Below, piece by piece: positions 33,849-42,863 of a stretch of DNA of 64,000 nucleotides (position 1 is its first letter; every line of letters starts with the position of its first letter). The translations under genes were made by a program, and so were the position numbers. Under the pieces are notes generated by a model that was not told the DNA's origin, searched no databases, and was given only the letters and a program-made list of their open reading frames with translations. This DNA comes from Brevundimonas poindexterae (GTDB lineage: Bacteria; Pseudomonadota; Alphaproteobacteria; Caulobacterales; Caulobacteraceae), in the NCBI RefSeq assembly GCF_020524625.1, contig NZ_JAIVLL010000004.1, forward strand, positions 1 to 64,000, given 5' to 3'.

Positions 33849-35651
33849 TCACTCCTTCGCCCGCTGCGTTTCGATCCAGCGCTCCATGTGATCATCCAGC
33901 AAGCCAAGCGGCAGCGGGCCGGGGACGAGCAGGGCATCGTGGAAGGCACGGACGTCAAAGTCCTCGCCCAGGGCGGTCTCGGCGCGGGTGCGGATCTGGC
34001 GCAGGCGGATCTCGCCGATCTTGTAGGCCGTGGCCTGCCCCGGCCAGCCGACATAGCGCTGCAGTTCGGTCTCGATATTGTGCGGGGCCAGGGCCGAGTT
34101 CTCAGTGAAGCAGGTGCGCGCCTGTTCGACGGACCAGCCCATCCAGTGCATGCCGGTGTCGGCCACGAGGCGGCAGGCGCGCCACATCTCGTAGCTGAGG
34201 CGGCCGAAGCGTTCGTAAGGGGTGCGGTAAAAGCCCATCTCCTCGCCGAGGAATTCGGCATAGAGGCCCCAGCCCTCGGTAAAGGCAGTGACATTGGCGT
34301 CGCGCCGGAAATAGGGCTGATCGGCGGCTTCCTGTTGCAGGGCGATCTGCAGATGGTGGCCGGGCACGGCCTCGTGCAGGGTCAGGGCCGGCAGCTCGTA
34401 CAGCGGGCGCTGATCCAGTTTCGAGGTGTTGACCATATAGCCGCCGGCGACGCCGTTTTGCATGGAGCCGGGAAAGTAGCGGCCGGTGGTGTAGTTTGCC
34501 TCGATCCCGGCGGGGACGGGCCGGACGCCATAAGGCAGGCGGGGCAGGGTGCCGAACAGGGCGGGCAGGCCGTCATCGGCGCGCTTGGCCATCTCCGAGG
34601 CCTTTTCCAGCAGCTCTTCGCGGGTGTTGGCGTAGAATTGCGGGTCGGTACGCAGGAAGGTCAGGAAGCCGGGGAAGTCGCCGGTCCAGCCGGCGGCGCG
34701 CATCTCGATCTCCATCCGGCCGCGAATACGGGCGACCTCATCGAGGCCGATCTGGTGGACCTGTTCGGGGGTCAGGTCGGTGGTGGTGTAGCCGCGGACC
34801 AGCCAGGCATAGATGTCGCGGCCGCCCGGGCGATGGACCAGTCCGGGGGTTTCGGGCGCGACCGGCAGATAGTCGTCCTTGAGGAAGTCCCGCCAGGCGC
34901 GGCGGCGCGGTTGGATGTGGTCGCGGACGATGGCTTCGGCGCGGGCCTGATAGGCCAGTCGCTCGGCCTCGGGGAGGGAGGCCGGAAGGTTGGCGGTGGG
35001 GCGCAGCAGGGGATCGGTGGCGGCGGTCAGGGCGACATCGGTGTCGGCAAGAAGCAGGGCGCTTTCGACCACGGAGCGCGACTGGAGAAGGCCGGTGTCG
35101 AGGCCCCGGCGGGCATTGGCCAGGGTGGCGTCGAACAGGGGGGCCATGTTTTCCAGCCGGGTCAGCCAGGCCTCGACAGCGTCGCGGTCGGTCAGGCGCG
35201 CCGAGCCGGCGATATAGGCCGCCGACTGGCCAAAGCCGCCCTCGGAGTTGAAGGCCATGCGCGAGACGTCGAGGTCGATGCCCTCGATGGCGCGGGTGAT
35301 CAGCCAGCTGGCAAAGGCGTGGTTCTGGGCCTCGGCCGGGCTGAGGGCAGAGACGTCGATAGCGGCCAGACGCTCGGACAGGGCGACCAGCTCCGGGCGG
35401 CGGGCCAGTTCGCCCTGACGCGACAGGTCGGGCAGACGGGATTTCGCGGCCTCGTCGCCTTCCTGCGCGGCACCGAACGGGTCGTGGCGTTTGAGAAAGG
35501 ACTCATAGTCCGCGATGACGGCGGCCAGGGCCTGACTGGCGGTGGGGGCCGTGGCGGTGGGCGGCGTCGCCGGTCCGGAGGCCGGTGTCGCGCAGGCCGA
35601 GGCGCCGATCATGAGCGCCGCGAGCGCCGTCGCAAGAACCGGTCTGTTCAT
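33849..35651 (-). CDS. DUF885 lipoprotein, putative zinc peptidase
   Basis: Lipoprotein of 600 residues with a signal peptide and lipobox (MIGASAC), then the DUF885 domain through to the end. The zinc-peptidase-like motif HEAVPGHH starts at His426, with FTEGWGLYAE about 35 residues later as the likely third-ligand segment, the arrangement of gluzincin-type metallopeptidases. The start at ATG 35651 is set by the signal peptide and a GGGGGAAAG site; the frame is open to 35708. It probably faces the periplasm and cleaves peptides or peptide-like bonds. The specific substrate is unknown. Confidence 0.9.
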   Translation of the reverse strand: MNRPVLATALAALMIGASACATPASGPATPPTATAPTASQALAAVIADYESFLKRHDPFGAAQEGDEAAKSRLPDLSRQGELARRPELVALSERLAAIDVSALSPAEAQNHAFASWLITRAIEGIDLDVSRMAFNSEGGFGQSAAYIAGSARLTDRDAVEAWLTRLENMAPLFDATLANARRGLDTGLLQSRSVVESALLLADTDVALTAATDPLLRPTANLPASLPEAERLAYQARAEAIVRDHIQPRRRAWRDFLKDDYLPVAPETPGLVHRPGGRDIYAWLVRGYTTTDLTPEQVHQIGLDEVARIRGRMEIEMRAAGWTGDFPGFLTFLRTDPQFYANTREELLEKASEMAKRADDGLPALFGTLPRLPYGVRPVPAGIEANYTTGRYFPGSMQNGVAGGYMVNTSKLDQRPLYELPALTLHEAVPGHHLQIALQQEAADQPYFRRDANVTAFTEGWGLYAEFLGEEMGFYRTPYERFGRLSYEMWRACRLVADTGMHWMGWSVEQARTCFTENSALAPHNIETELQRYVGWPGQATAYKIGEIRLRQIRTRAETALGEDFDVRAFHDALLVPGPLPLGLLDDHMERWIETQRAKE

Positions 35652-35716
35652 ATGTCTTTCCCCCTGACGTCGAGCGGCCAGTCGAGACGAGGGGGCTCGT
35701 CCCGTCAAGCGAAGGC

Positions 35717-36235
35717 TCAGCCGCAGAAGGCGAAGAAGCGCTCTACGCCGCCAGAGGAGGCAGGGTGGGCGACCATCAGGGCGCGGCCGTCGGCATCATG
35801 GAGCCCCAGCCAGCCCAGCCGACGGAATCGCTGGAAGACCGGGGGCGTGGTCGATGCCTCGGCGATGACCTCGCCATGCTCGAACAGCTCGGAGGCCTCG
35901 ATGCGGCCCGTGAAGCGCTCGGTCTCGCCGCCGGACTCCAGATAGATGACCGGCTGGCGGTCGGCGTCGGCCGGGCGCATCAGTTCCAGCCGGCCGCTGC
36001 CGCGCAGGCATGACAGGGTCAGCCAGACGTCGTCGCTCTCGACCCGGCCGTAGACCAGGCTGGCGGCGTCCGGGTCGCTATCGAGGAACCAGTCGTGGTC
36101 GGCGATCGGCTGGGGCGCTCCGTCCGGATTGCCCGGGGGCATCAGCTGATCCGGCGTGGCCTCCATGGAGGCGCAGGCGCCCAGCGACAGGGCGCCGCCG
36201 ACGGCGACGATCAGGGGCCAGGCGGAGGGGCGCAT
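35717..36235 (-). CDS. Small lipoprotein, tandem paralog 3
   Basis: Lipoprotein of 172 residues (lipobox LSLGAC). After a short linker it reads DWFLDSDPDAASLVYGRVESDDVWLTLSC and GSGRLELM, and it ends VERFFAFCG. The same skeleton (Trp, then L-x-Y/R, then S/D-D, L-T-L-x-C, G-S-G and a terminal Cys) recurs in the two genes upstream on the same strand, so the three are tandem paralogs. No known family is recognised. The start at ATG 36235 is given by the signal peptide. Confidence 0.72.
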   Translation of the reverse strand: MRPSAWPLIVAVGGALSLGACASMEATPDQLMPPGNPDGAPQPIADHDWFLDSDPDAASLVYGRVESDDVWLTLSCLRGSGRLELMRPADADRQPVIYLESGGETERFTGRIEASELFEHGEVIAEASTTPPVFQRFRRLGWLGLHDADGRALMVAHPASSGGVERFFAFCG

Positions 36236-36269
36236 GACGGGTCCACGGCTAGCGAGCGCAGGAGCGCGC

Positions 36270-36704
36270 TCAGTCCGCACAGATTTCCGTGAAGCGGCGC
36301 AGCTTGGCAAGGTGGGGGCGCGAGAAGGTGACCACACGGGTCTGGTCGCCGGACACGACCTCCAGAGAGCCGGTGGCGACGAAATTGGCCATGGCCGGAT
36401 GGTCAGTGCGCAGCGTCAGCGAGAAGGGATCGGAGGCGTCTCCGGCCGCCATTTCGGCCGTGCCGCTCGCGTCACCGGAGCGGAAGCTGGCGAAGCCCGA
36501 CCGGGCCGGCAAGTCATAGAAGCTGACGACCACCCGGCCCGAGCCCGGCGCGCAGGCCAGCGTGGTGGTCAGCCGGTCGGTGTCGGGAATTTCGCGGGCG
36601 AGCACGGTCTCGCGGGCGTCCTCATAGAGCGACCACACCCAACCGTCGGCCTGCGACGGCCCGGCGGTCAGGCTCAATAATGCGGCAAGCGTCGTCAGGA
36701 CCAT
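36270..36704 (-). CDS. Small exported protein, tandem paralog 2
   Basis: Protein of 144 residues with a signal peptide (VLTTLAALLSLTAGPSQA). The mature part has GWVWSLYEDARETVLAREIPDTDRLTTTLAC and GSGRVVVSF, and ends RRFTEICAD, matching the Trp / D-x-L / T-x-x-C / G-S-G / terminal-Cys skeleton of its neighbours. The two conserved cysteines probably pair in the periplasm. It is separated from its neighbours by about 28-35 bp, so the three may be one transcript. Function unknown. Confidence 0.72.
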   Translation of the reverse strand: MVLTTLAALLSLTAGPSQADGWVWSLYEDARETVLAREIPDTDRLTTTLACAPGSGRVVVSFYDLPARSGFASFRSGDASGTAEMAAGDASDPFSLTLRTDHPAMANFVATGSLEVVSGDQTRVVTFSRPHLAKLRRFTEICAD

Positions 36705-36732
36705 GGTTCCCTCCCCGGTCCGGAAGAGATGA

Positions 36733-37239
36733 TCAGCCGCGCGGGGTTCCGCAAGAGGCGAAGAAGGCCTTCACGGCCGCCTTGTCCGAAGACGACGTAC
36801 CCAGAGCGGTCATGCCATTGGCCGTTTCGACCGTCATAGTGCCTGTGGCGGCCAGCGCATTCAGGGCCGAGTCCGCCTTGTCGATGGCGGCCTCGTGCAG
36901 GACGCCGCCGGTCATCGGGTCTTCATAGGATTGTTCGTCAGAGGCCGTCTCGGCGACGGCGCGGACCGAGCCCAGAGTGGCGACCTTGTCGTCGCCCGCC
37001 GTGCAGGTCAGCATCAGCACCAGCTGGTCCGAATTGGCAACGCCATAGGCCAGCTTGGCGGTGTCGCCTTCCTTGTGGAAATGCCAGTCCAGCGCGGGGG
37101 CGGGCGGGGCAATCTCGACCGGAGCCGCAGCCACGCTGTCGAGCAGCGTCGGGGCGACGCCCTCTTCGGCGGTATAGCTCTGCGCAGCGTGGGCAACCAG
37201 GCCCAGGGCGGCGACGGCGGGGATCAGGATCTTCAGCAT
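36733..37239 (-). CDS. Small exported protein, tandem paralog 1
   Basis: Protein of 168 residues with a signal peptide (LKILIPAVAALGLVAHAA). The mature part has LDWHFHKEGDTAKLAYGVANSDQLVLMLTC and ends FFASCGTPRG, the fullest version of the pattern shared with the two genes downstream. ATG 37239 follows GAGGTG and starts the signal peptide, so the longer upstream frame is not used. It is the first of the three tandem genes and lies downstream of flgH on the same strand, about 110 bp away. Confidence 0.75.
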   Translation of the reverse strand: MLKILIPAVAALGLVAHAAQSYTAEEGVAPTLLDSVAAAPVEIAPPAPALDWHFHKEGDTAKLAYGVANSDQLVLMLTCTAGDDKVATLGSVRAVAETASDEQSYEDPMTGGVLHEAAIDKADSALNALAATGTMTVETANGMTALGTSSSDKAAVKAFFASCGTPRG

Positions 37240-37351
37240 GGCAACACCTCTGTTGCCGGAAGAAACGCGGTCGGCCGTTAACGGTTCACGGCCAAGCTTG
37301 GACCCCCGGCAAAAACTGCCGGGGGTGCGTCGGGGGATAGGAGGGGAGCGA

Positions 37352-38086
37352 TCAGAACGGGCTGAAGCGCTCGACCAGAGACTGGGCCGCCGGGGTGGCC
37401 TGCATGCGGCTGATGTCGCCCCGGCCACCGTAGGAGATGCGGGCCTCGGCGATCTGGGTGTGGTCGATGCTGTTGGCCGAGGAAATATCCTCGGGGCGGA
37501 CGATTCCGGCGACCGTCAGCTCGCGCACCTCGCGGTTGGTGCGGACCTCCTGACGGCCCTGGATAATCAGATTGCCGTTGGGCAGAACGTCGGTGACGAC
37601 CGCGGCGATGGTCAGATTGACCCGTTCCGAGCGGTTGACGCTGCCCGAGCCGGAGGCGTTCGCCTGGCCCTGGACGCCGACCATGTTGGCGGGGTCGAAC
37701 CCGCCGGGGAAGGCCTGGCCGAGGCTGTTCTCCAGCCCGAAGAAGTTGGTCACGCCGCCGGAGGCGTCATTGGTGCGGCTGCGCTCGGTGGAGTTCTGGG
37801 TCTGGGCGCGGTCGTCGATGTTGATCCGAACGGTGACGATATCCCCGACGCGCCGGGCGCGCTGGTCACCGAAGAAGGTGCGCGAGCCGCTGCGCCAGAG
37901 GCTGTTGGCGCTGGCGGGCCGGGTCTCCGGTGCGGGCAGGTATTGCTGCTGGACCGGAACGAGGGCGGCGGGATAGCCGATCGGGGCCAGTTCCGGGCCG
38001 CGCACGGCCTCGACGGCGGTCGAACAGGCGCCCAGCGACAGCGGCAGGGCCAGGGTCAGGGCGGCGAGGGTCAGGGCTTTGCGCAT
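37352..38086 (-). CDS. flgH: Flagellar L-ring protein FlgH
   Basis: Lipoprotein that forms the outer-membrane L-ring around the flagellar rod. The 244-residue protein has a signal peptide and lipobox (LSLGACS), then SLWRSGSRTFFGDQRARRVGDIVTVRI, the family core, RSERVNLTIAAVVTDVLPNGNLIIQGRQEV, and ends in VERFSPF. ATG 38086 fits the signal peptide; the upstream open frame is spurious. It is the last gene of flgF-flgG-flgA-flgH, 10 bp after flgA. Confidence 0.95.
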   Translation of the reverse strand: MRKALTLAALTLALPLSLGACSTAVEAVRGPELAPIGYPAALVPVQQQYLPAPETRPASANSLWRSGSRTFFGDQRARRVGDIVTVRINIDDRAQTQNSTERSRTNDASGGVTNFFGLENSLGQAFPGGFDPANMVGVQGQANASGSGSVNRSERVNLTIAAVVTDVLPNGNLIIQGRQEVRTNREVRELTVAGIVRPEDISSANSIDHTQIAEARISYGGRGDISRMQATPAAQSLVERFSPF

Positions 38087-38096
38087 CAGGGGCCTC

Positions 38097-38860
38097 TTAA
38101 CGACGGGACGCGGTACGGAAGGTCTGGGCGGCGGGGCCGACCATGGCCTGGCCGGGGGCAGTGGCGATGGCCTCGATGGTGCGGCCGGACTGTTGATTGA
38201 CGATGGGCACGGGCTCACCCACGGCGGCGTCACGGGTGGCGCGGCCGGTGATGGTCAGGGTCAGGCCCTGATCGACGTAGGAGACCTGCACCAGATCGTT
38301 GCGGGCGATGACCTGCGGCTGGGCCAGATCGCGGGCCAGCACCGGGGTGCCGGACCGCAGGGCGCGGCGCGCCGTCAGGCCGATAACCTCTTCGGCGTCC
38401 GCCGGGCCGCCGACCGGGGCGCGATGAGCCTGCACCGGGGTCCAGGCCACATCCTCGGGCCGCACAATGTCGCCGGCGGCGAGGCTGCGGGTGAAGGTCA
38501 GCACCTCGACGGTCTCGCCCGGACGGCTGGCCGTAGTGGAGGCGGTGGTTGCGGGGGCTGCGCCGGCGCCGCCCTGACGGACGACCACGCGACGCAGGCC
38601 GCGCGGGTTGGTCCAGACCAGACCGGCCTGACCGGCGCGGGACTGAACCATGGCGGCGTCGAGCACGACGGTCGGGCCCGCGCGGCGGGCGATGACGATG
38701 TCGGCGGCAGCGCCTGCGCCCTCGAACAGCTCGCCGAGGGTCACCTGGCCGTCGTCGTCGACCGGATTGTCGCGCAGGGTGACGGGCGCCGTGGCCAGGG
38801 CCGCCGAGGCGGCGAAGGCGAGACAGACACCCAGGGTGAGGCGGCGGATCATCCGGGCCA

Positions 38861-38864
<4 letters not shown>
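38097..38864 (-). CDS. flgA: Flagellar P-ring assembly chaperone FlgA
   Basis: Periplasmic chaperone needed to assemble the P-ring. It has 255 residues with a signal peptide (cut near ALATAP). The SAF-like domain shows SLAAGDIVRPEDVAWTPV and ARRALRSGTPVLARDLAQPQVIARNDLVQV, and the C-terminus AAVGEPVPIVNQQSGRTIEAIATAPGQA is typical of the family. The ATG overlaps the flgG stop as ATGA, so it is coupled to flgG. Confidence 0.94.
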
Positions 38865-39649
<785 letters not shown>

Positions 39650-39695
39650 GAGCGATGTCTCCTTGAAGCGAAGGGGGTGTGGGGGCGGCGGGCCA

Positions 39696-40433
39696 TCAGG
39701 TCACGCGCCCCAGCCGCTCGACGGATCGGCGGCTCAGATCATTGTTCTGTTCGATCATTTTCGAGATCCGCTCATAGCTGCGGCTGATCTCGATCAGATT
39801 GGTGATTTCGAGGATCGAATTGACGTTCGACCCTTCCAGCATGCCCTGGTGGATGCGGGCGTCGGCGGCGTCGACGGGCTGGGCGTTCGAGGTGTTGCGG
39901 TAGAGGCCGTTGCCACCCTTTTCCAGCACCGACAGGGTGTCGAAGCGGACGACCGACAGGCGCCCGACGACCTGTCCGTCCTGGCTGATGGTGCCGTCGC
40001 CGGCGACCTGGGGGGAACCCCTTGCCGGGTCGAGGCGGATCTCGCCCCCGTCGCCCAGGACCGGCAGGCCACCGGCCGTGACCAGCAGGCCTTCGGGGCT
40101 GATGGTGAAGGCGCCGTCGCGGGTGTAGGCCTCGCCCGCCCCATCCTGAACGGTGAAGAAGGCGCCTTCGCCCTCGATGGCGAAGTCCAGCACGCGCCCG
40201 GTCTGTTCCAGTTGGCCCTGGCCGTAGTCGCGGCCCACGCCCCGATCGAGCACGAAACTGACGCCCGGACGGATGGCGTCATTGCGCGCGCCCTCGCCGA
40301 TCTCGGTGCCGACCATCAGCTGCTCGACCTTGAAGCCGGTGGTGTTGGCATTGGCGATGTTGTTGGCCACCACGTCGAGCTCGCGACGCAGGGTCATCTG
40401 GCGGGACAATCCGATGTAGGCGACGTTTTCCAA
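39696..40433 (-). CDS. flgF: Flagellar rod protein FlgF (TTG start)
   Basis: Proximal rod subunit of about 245 residues. It starts with TTG at 40433 (LENVAYIGLSRQ), set by AAGGAG at 40441-40446 on the minus strand and by family N-termini of the form MENALYIALSRQ; the frame to 40463 is too long. The rod motif NNIANANTTGFK and the C-terminal ISRSYERISKMIEQNNDLSRRS are clear. It is the first gene of the flgF-flgG-flgA-flgH operon. A near-perfect sigma-54 promoter lies about 27-41 bp upstream. Confidence 0.95.
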   Translation of the reverse strand: MENVAYIGLSRQMTLRRELDVVANNIANANTTGFKVEQLMVGTEIGEGARNDAIRPGVSFVLDRGVGRDYGQGQLEQTGRVLDFAIEGEGAFFTVQDGAGEAYTRDGAFTISPEGLLVTAGGLPVLGDGGEIRLDPARGSPQVAGDGTISQDGQVVGRLSVVRFDTLSVLEKGGNGLYRNTSNAQPVDAADARIHQGMLEGSNVNSILEITNLIEISRSYERISKMIEQNNDLSRRSVERLGRVT

Positions 40434-40459
40434 GGCGGAACTCCTTCGCTCCGACCGTC

Positions 40460-40474
40460 GCAAGCGCCGTGCCA
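40460..40474 (-). promoter_or_regulatory. Sigma-54 promoter of the flgF operon
   Basis: On the minus strand TGGCAC and TTGC are separated by exactly five bases, giving the GG/GC pair at -24/-12 with the required 10-base gap. It sits 27-41 bp upstream of the flgF TTG and reads toward it. RpoN-dependent late flagellar promoters of this form are known in Caulobacter. Confidence 0.8.
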
Positions 40475-40547
40475 GTAAGGTTAACGCATTAAAATCAGTG
40501 CGTTAGGTTTTTACTGCGACGCTTTGCCCGGCAGAAAATGCCGGTTC

Positions 40548-40563
40548 TAAACGCCCCGTTAAC
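40548..40563 (+). promoter_or_regulatory. CtrA-like box upstream of fliL
   Basis: TAAA-N7-TTAAC matches the CtrA consensus TTAA-N7-TTAAC with one mismatch and lies 44-59 bp before the fliL ATG. A second TTAAC half-site is at 40481-40485. CtrA control of fliL-fliM is known in Caulobacter; binding here is inferred. Confidence 0.5.
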
Positions 40564-40606
40564 CAAAACCCGGTTCTTTAGGCGGGTCAGAGTGGGGCCA
40601 GAGCGC

Positions 40607-41263
40607 ATGCTGAAATTTGGCAAGAAGAAAAAGGCCGATGCCACCGATGTCGCCGTGGCCGAAGGCGGCGAGGGCGCGGAGGGCGAAGGCGAGGGCGCAC
40701 CCGCCAAGAAGAAGCTGCCGCTGCTGTTCATCGTCATCCCCGTGGCCCTGCTGGTGCTGGGCGGAGGCGGGGCCGGGGCCTTCTTCATGCTGTCGCCCAA
40801 GCCTGCGGCGGCTGAGGGTGGCGAGGAAGCCGGCGGACATGACGCGCCCAAGGCGGACGGCCACGGCGCCAAGAAGGCCGACAAGGGCGGTGGTGGACAT
40901 GGGGGCGGCGCTGCCGAGCCCGATCCGGCGCTCGGCAAGATCACCGAAGGGCCCGATGGCGTGACCTTCTACACCCTGCCCGACATGGTGGTGAACATTC
41001 AGACCGCCGACGGTCGCCCGGCCTATCTGAAGCTGCGCCTGACGCTGGAGCTGGAAGATGCCCATCTGGCCGATCAGCTGATGGCCGAGATGCCGCGCCT
41101 GCAGGACATGTTCCAGGGCTTCCTGCGCGAGCTGCGCACCGAGGACCTGAACGGCTCGGCCGGAAACTTCCAGCTGCGCGCCGAAATCCTGCGGCGGGTC
41201 AATCTGATCCTGGCACCCGGGCATGCGAATGCCGTGCTGATCGAAGAGATGCTGGTGAACTAG
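40607..41263 (+). CDS. fliL: Flagellar basal-body protein FliL
   Basis: Inner-membrane protein linked to the flagellar motor and stator function, 218 residues. A basic cytoplasmic start (MLKFGKKKKA), an acidic Gly-rich stretch, then one transmembrane helix (LPLLFIVIPVALLVLGGGGAGAFFM, about residues 37-60). The periplasmic part has a Gly/His/Lys-rich linker, then FYTLPDMVVNIQT, YLKLRLTLELEDAHLADQL and the terminal LIEEMLVN, all typical. ATG 40607 is chosen by the family start; the frame is open upstream to 40538. It lies 1 bp before fliM. Confidence 0.94.
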   Translation: MLKFGKKKKADATDVAVAEGGEGAEGEGEGAPAKKKLPLLFIVIPVALLVLGGGGAGAFFMLSPKPAAAEGGEEAGGHDAPKADGHGAKKADKGGGGHGGGAAEPDPALGKITEGPDGVTFYTLPDMVVNIQTADGRPAYLKLRLTLELEDAHLADQLMAEMPRLQDMFQGFLRELRTEDLNGSAGNFQLRAEILRRVNLILAPGHANAVLIEEMLVN

Positions 41264-41264
41264 G

Positions 41265-42329
41265 ATGAGCCAGGCCGCCCTCGCAGACAGCGAAGACGAT
41301 CCGTTCGGCGCCTCGGGGTCGGGCGAGGAACGCGCGGGCCTGATGCCCGAGCGCGTCCTGAACCAGGAAGAGATCGACAGCCTGCTCGGCTTCGACATGA
41401 GCGGCGACGATGATGAGCGGTCGGGCATCCGGGCGATCATCAACTCGGCCCTGGTGTCCTACGAGCGCCTGCCGATGCTCGAGATCGTCTTCGACCGCCT
41501 GGTGCGGCTGATGACGACATCCCTGCGCAACTTCACCAGCGACAACGTCGAGGTCAGCCTCGACAACATCTCGTCGATCCGCTTCGGCGACTATTTGAAC
41601 TCGATCCCGCTGCCGGCGATCCTCGCCGTGTTCCGGGCCGAGGAGCTGGACAACTATGGCCTGCTGACGGTCGACTCGAACCTGATCTATTCGATCGTGG
41701 ACGTGCTGCTGGGCGGCCGTCGCGGTACGGCGGCACTCCGGATCGAGGGGCGGCCCTATACGACGATCGAACGGGTGCTGGTGCAGCGCATGGTCGAGGT
41801 GGTGCTGAACGACGCCCGCGCGGCGTTCGAGCCCCTGACGCCCGTGCATTTCAACCTGGACCGGCTGGAGACCAATCCGCGCTTTGCGGCCATCGCCCGC
41901 CCGGCCAATGCCGCCATCCTGGTCAAGCTGCGGATCGACATGGAGGACCGCGGCGGTCGGATCGAACTGCTGCTGCCCTATGGCACGCTGGAGCCCATCC
42001 GGAAGATGCTGCTGCAGCAGTTCATGGGTGAGAAGTTCGGCCGCGACAACATCTGGGAAGGCCACCTTGCCACCGAACTCTGGACGACGGGCACCGAGGT
42101 GCGCGCCGTGCTGGACGAGCAGCAGGTGCCCCTGTCGAAGGTTCTCGACCTGAAGGTCGGCGACACGCTGATGCTGAATGCCACGCCGGACTCGGCCATC
42201 TCCATCCGCAGCGGGTCCATTCCGCTGACCACCGGGCGGATGGGCCGCAAGGGCCAGAAGATCGCGGTCCGCGTGGAGGCGCCCATCCGCGCCGAACTGG
42301 CCGAACGACTGGCAAGGCAGAAGGGATAG
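41265..42329 (+). CDS. fliM: Flagellar motor switch protein FliM
   Basis: C-ring switch protein of 354 residues. The N-terminal CheY-phosphate binding motif is VLNQEEIDSLLGF at about residues 31-43. The middle CheC-like domain (ERLPMLEIVFDRLVRLMTTSLRNF, DNYGLLTVDSNLIYSIVDVLLGGRRG) and the C-terminal SpoA domain (LKVGDTLMLNATPDS) are complete. It is 1 bp after fliL and 2 bp before the DUF6468 gene, so it belongs to a fliL-fliM operon. Confidence 0.97.
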   Translation: MSQAALADSEDDPFGASGSGEERAGLMPERVLNQEEIDSLLGFDMSGDDDERSGIRAIINSALVSYERLPMLEIVFDRLVRLMTTSLRNFTSDNVEVSLDNISSIRFGDYLNSIPLPAILAVFRAEELDNYGLLTVDSNLIYSIVDVLLGGRRGTAALRIEGRPYTTIERVLVQRMVEVVLNDARAAFEPLTPVHFNLDRLETNPRFAAIARPANAAILVKLRIDMEDRGGRIELLLPYGTLEPIRKMLLQQFMGEKFGRDNIWEGHLATELWTTGTEVRAVLDEQQVPLSKVLDLKVGDTLMLNATPDSAISIRSGSIPLTTGRMGRKGQKIAVRVEAPIRAELAERLARQKG

Positions 42330-42331
42330 CC

Positions 42332-42844
42332 ATGATCGGAACCGTTCTCGATGCCATCCTGATGCTGCTGCTGGTCAGCGCCATCGCCTACGGCGTGCGG
42401 CTGGACCGGCGCCTGAAGGCGGTCAAGGAAGGCCAGGCGGCCTTTGCCGGAGCGATCGCCGAACTGAACACCGCGGCCGGACGGGCCGAGTCGGCGCTCA
42501 AGACCCTGCGCGATGCCGGGCAGGAGACCGACCTGCTGCACGACCGGATCGTCAAGGCGCGCGCCCTGAAGCAGGAACTGGAAGCGCTGATCGCGCGCGA
42601 GGGACGCGAAATCCGCACGGCGGTTGCGGCCCGACCCGAGCCGGTCGCCGACGAGGCCCCCCGCGCCGCTGCACCCTCCGATCTGTTCGAGAAGGTCGAG
42701 AGCCTGGCGGTGGCCCCCGGGGTCAAGCCCGAGGCGGTCGACCGCTTTGCGCCGGTGCTGCAGGCGCTGGCCGCTAACCACGCTGCGAAACAAAGCCTGA
42801 ACCGCGCCCGCCGTAGTCTGGACGAAGACCTCTTCGCCGCCTGA
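42332..42844 (+). CDS. DUF6468 protein of the flagellar operon
   Basis: Membrane-anchored protein of 170 residues: one transmembrane helix (VLDAILMLLLVSAIAYGVRL), then a coiled-coil region (RLKAVKEGQAAFAGAIAELNTAAGRAESALKTL) and a variable Ala/Pro linker. It lies 2 bp after fliM and resembles the DUF6468 proteins found after fliM in Caulobacterales. Probable accessory motor or basal-body role by position; function not established. Confidence 0.78.
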   Translation: MIGTVLDAILMLLLVSAIAYGVRLDRRLKAVKEGQAAFAGAIAELNTAAGRAESALKTLRDAGQETDLLHDRIVKARALKQELEALIAREGREIRTAVAARPEPVADEAPRAAAPSDLFEKVESLAVAPGVKPEAVDRFAPVLQALAANHAAKQSLNRARRSLDEDLFAA

Positions 42845-42863
42845 CCTCATCCTGAAAGCCCCC

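Noticed and set aside
33081..35945. 954-residue open frame on the plus strand
   Set aside because: It is antisense to the DUF885, lipoprotein and hypothetical genes, and its translation is Gly/Arg/Ala low complexity without family resemblance. High GC leaves such frames open.
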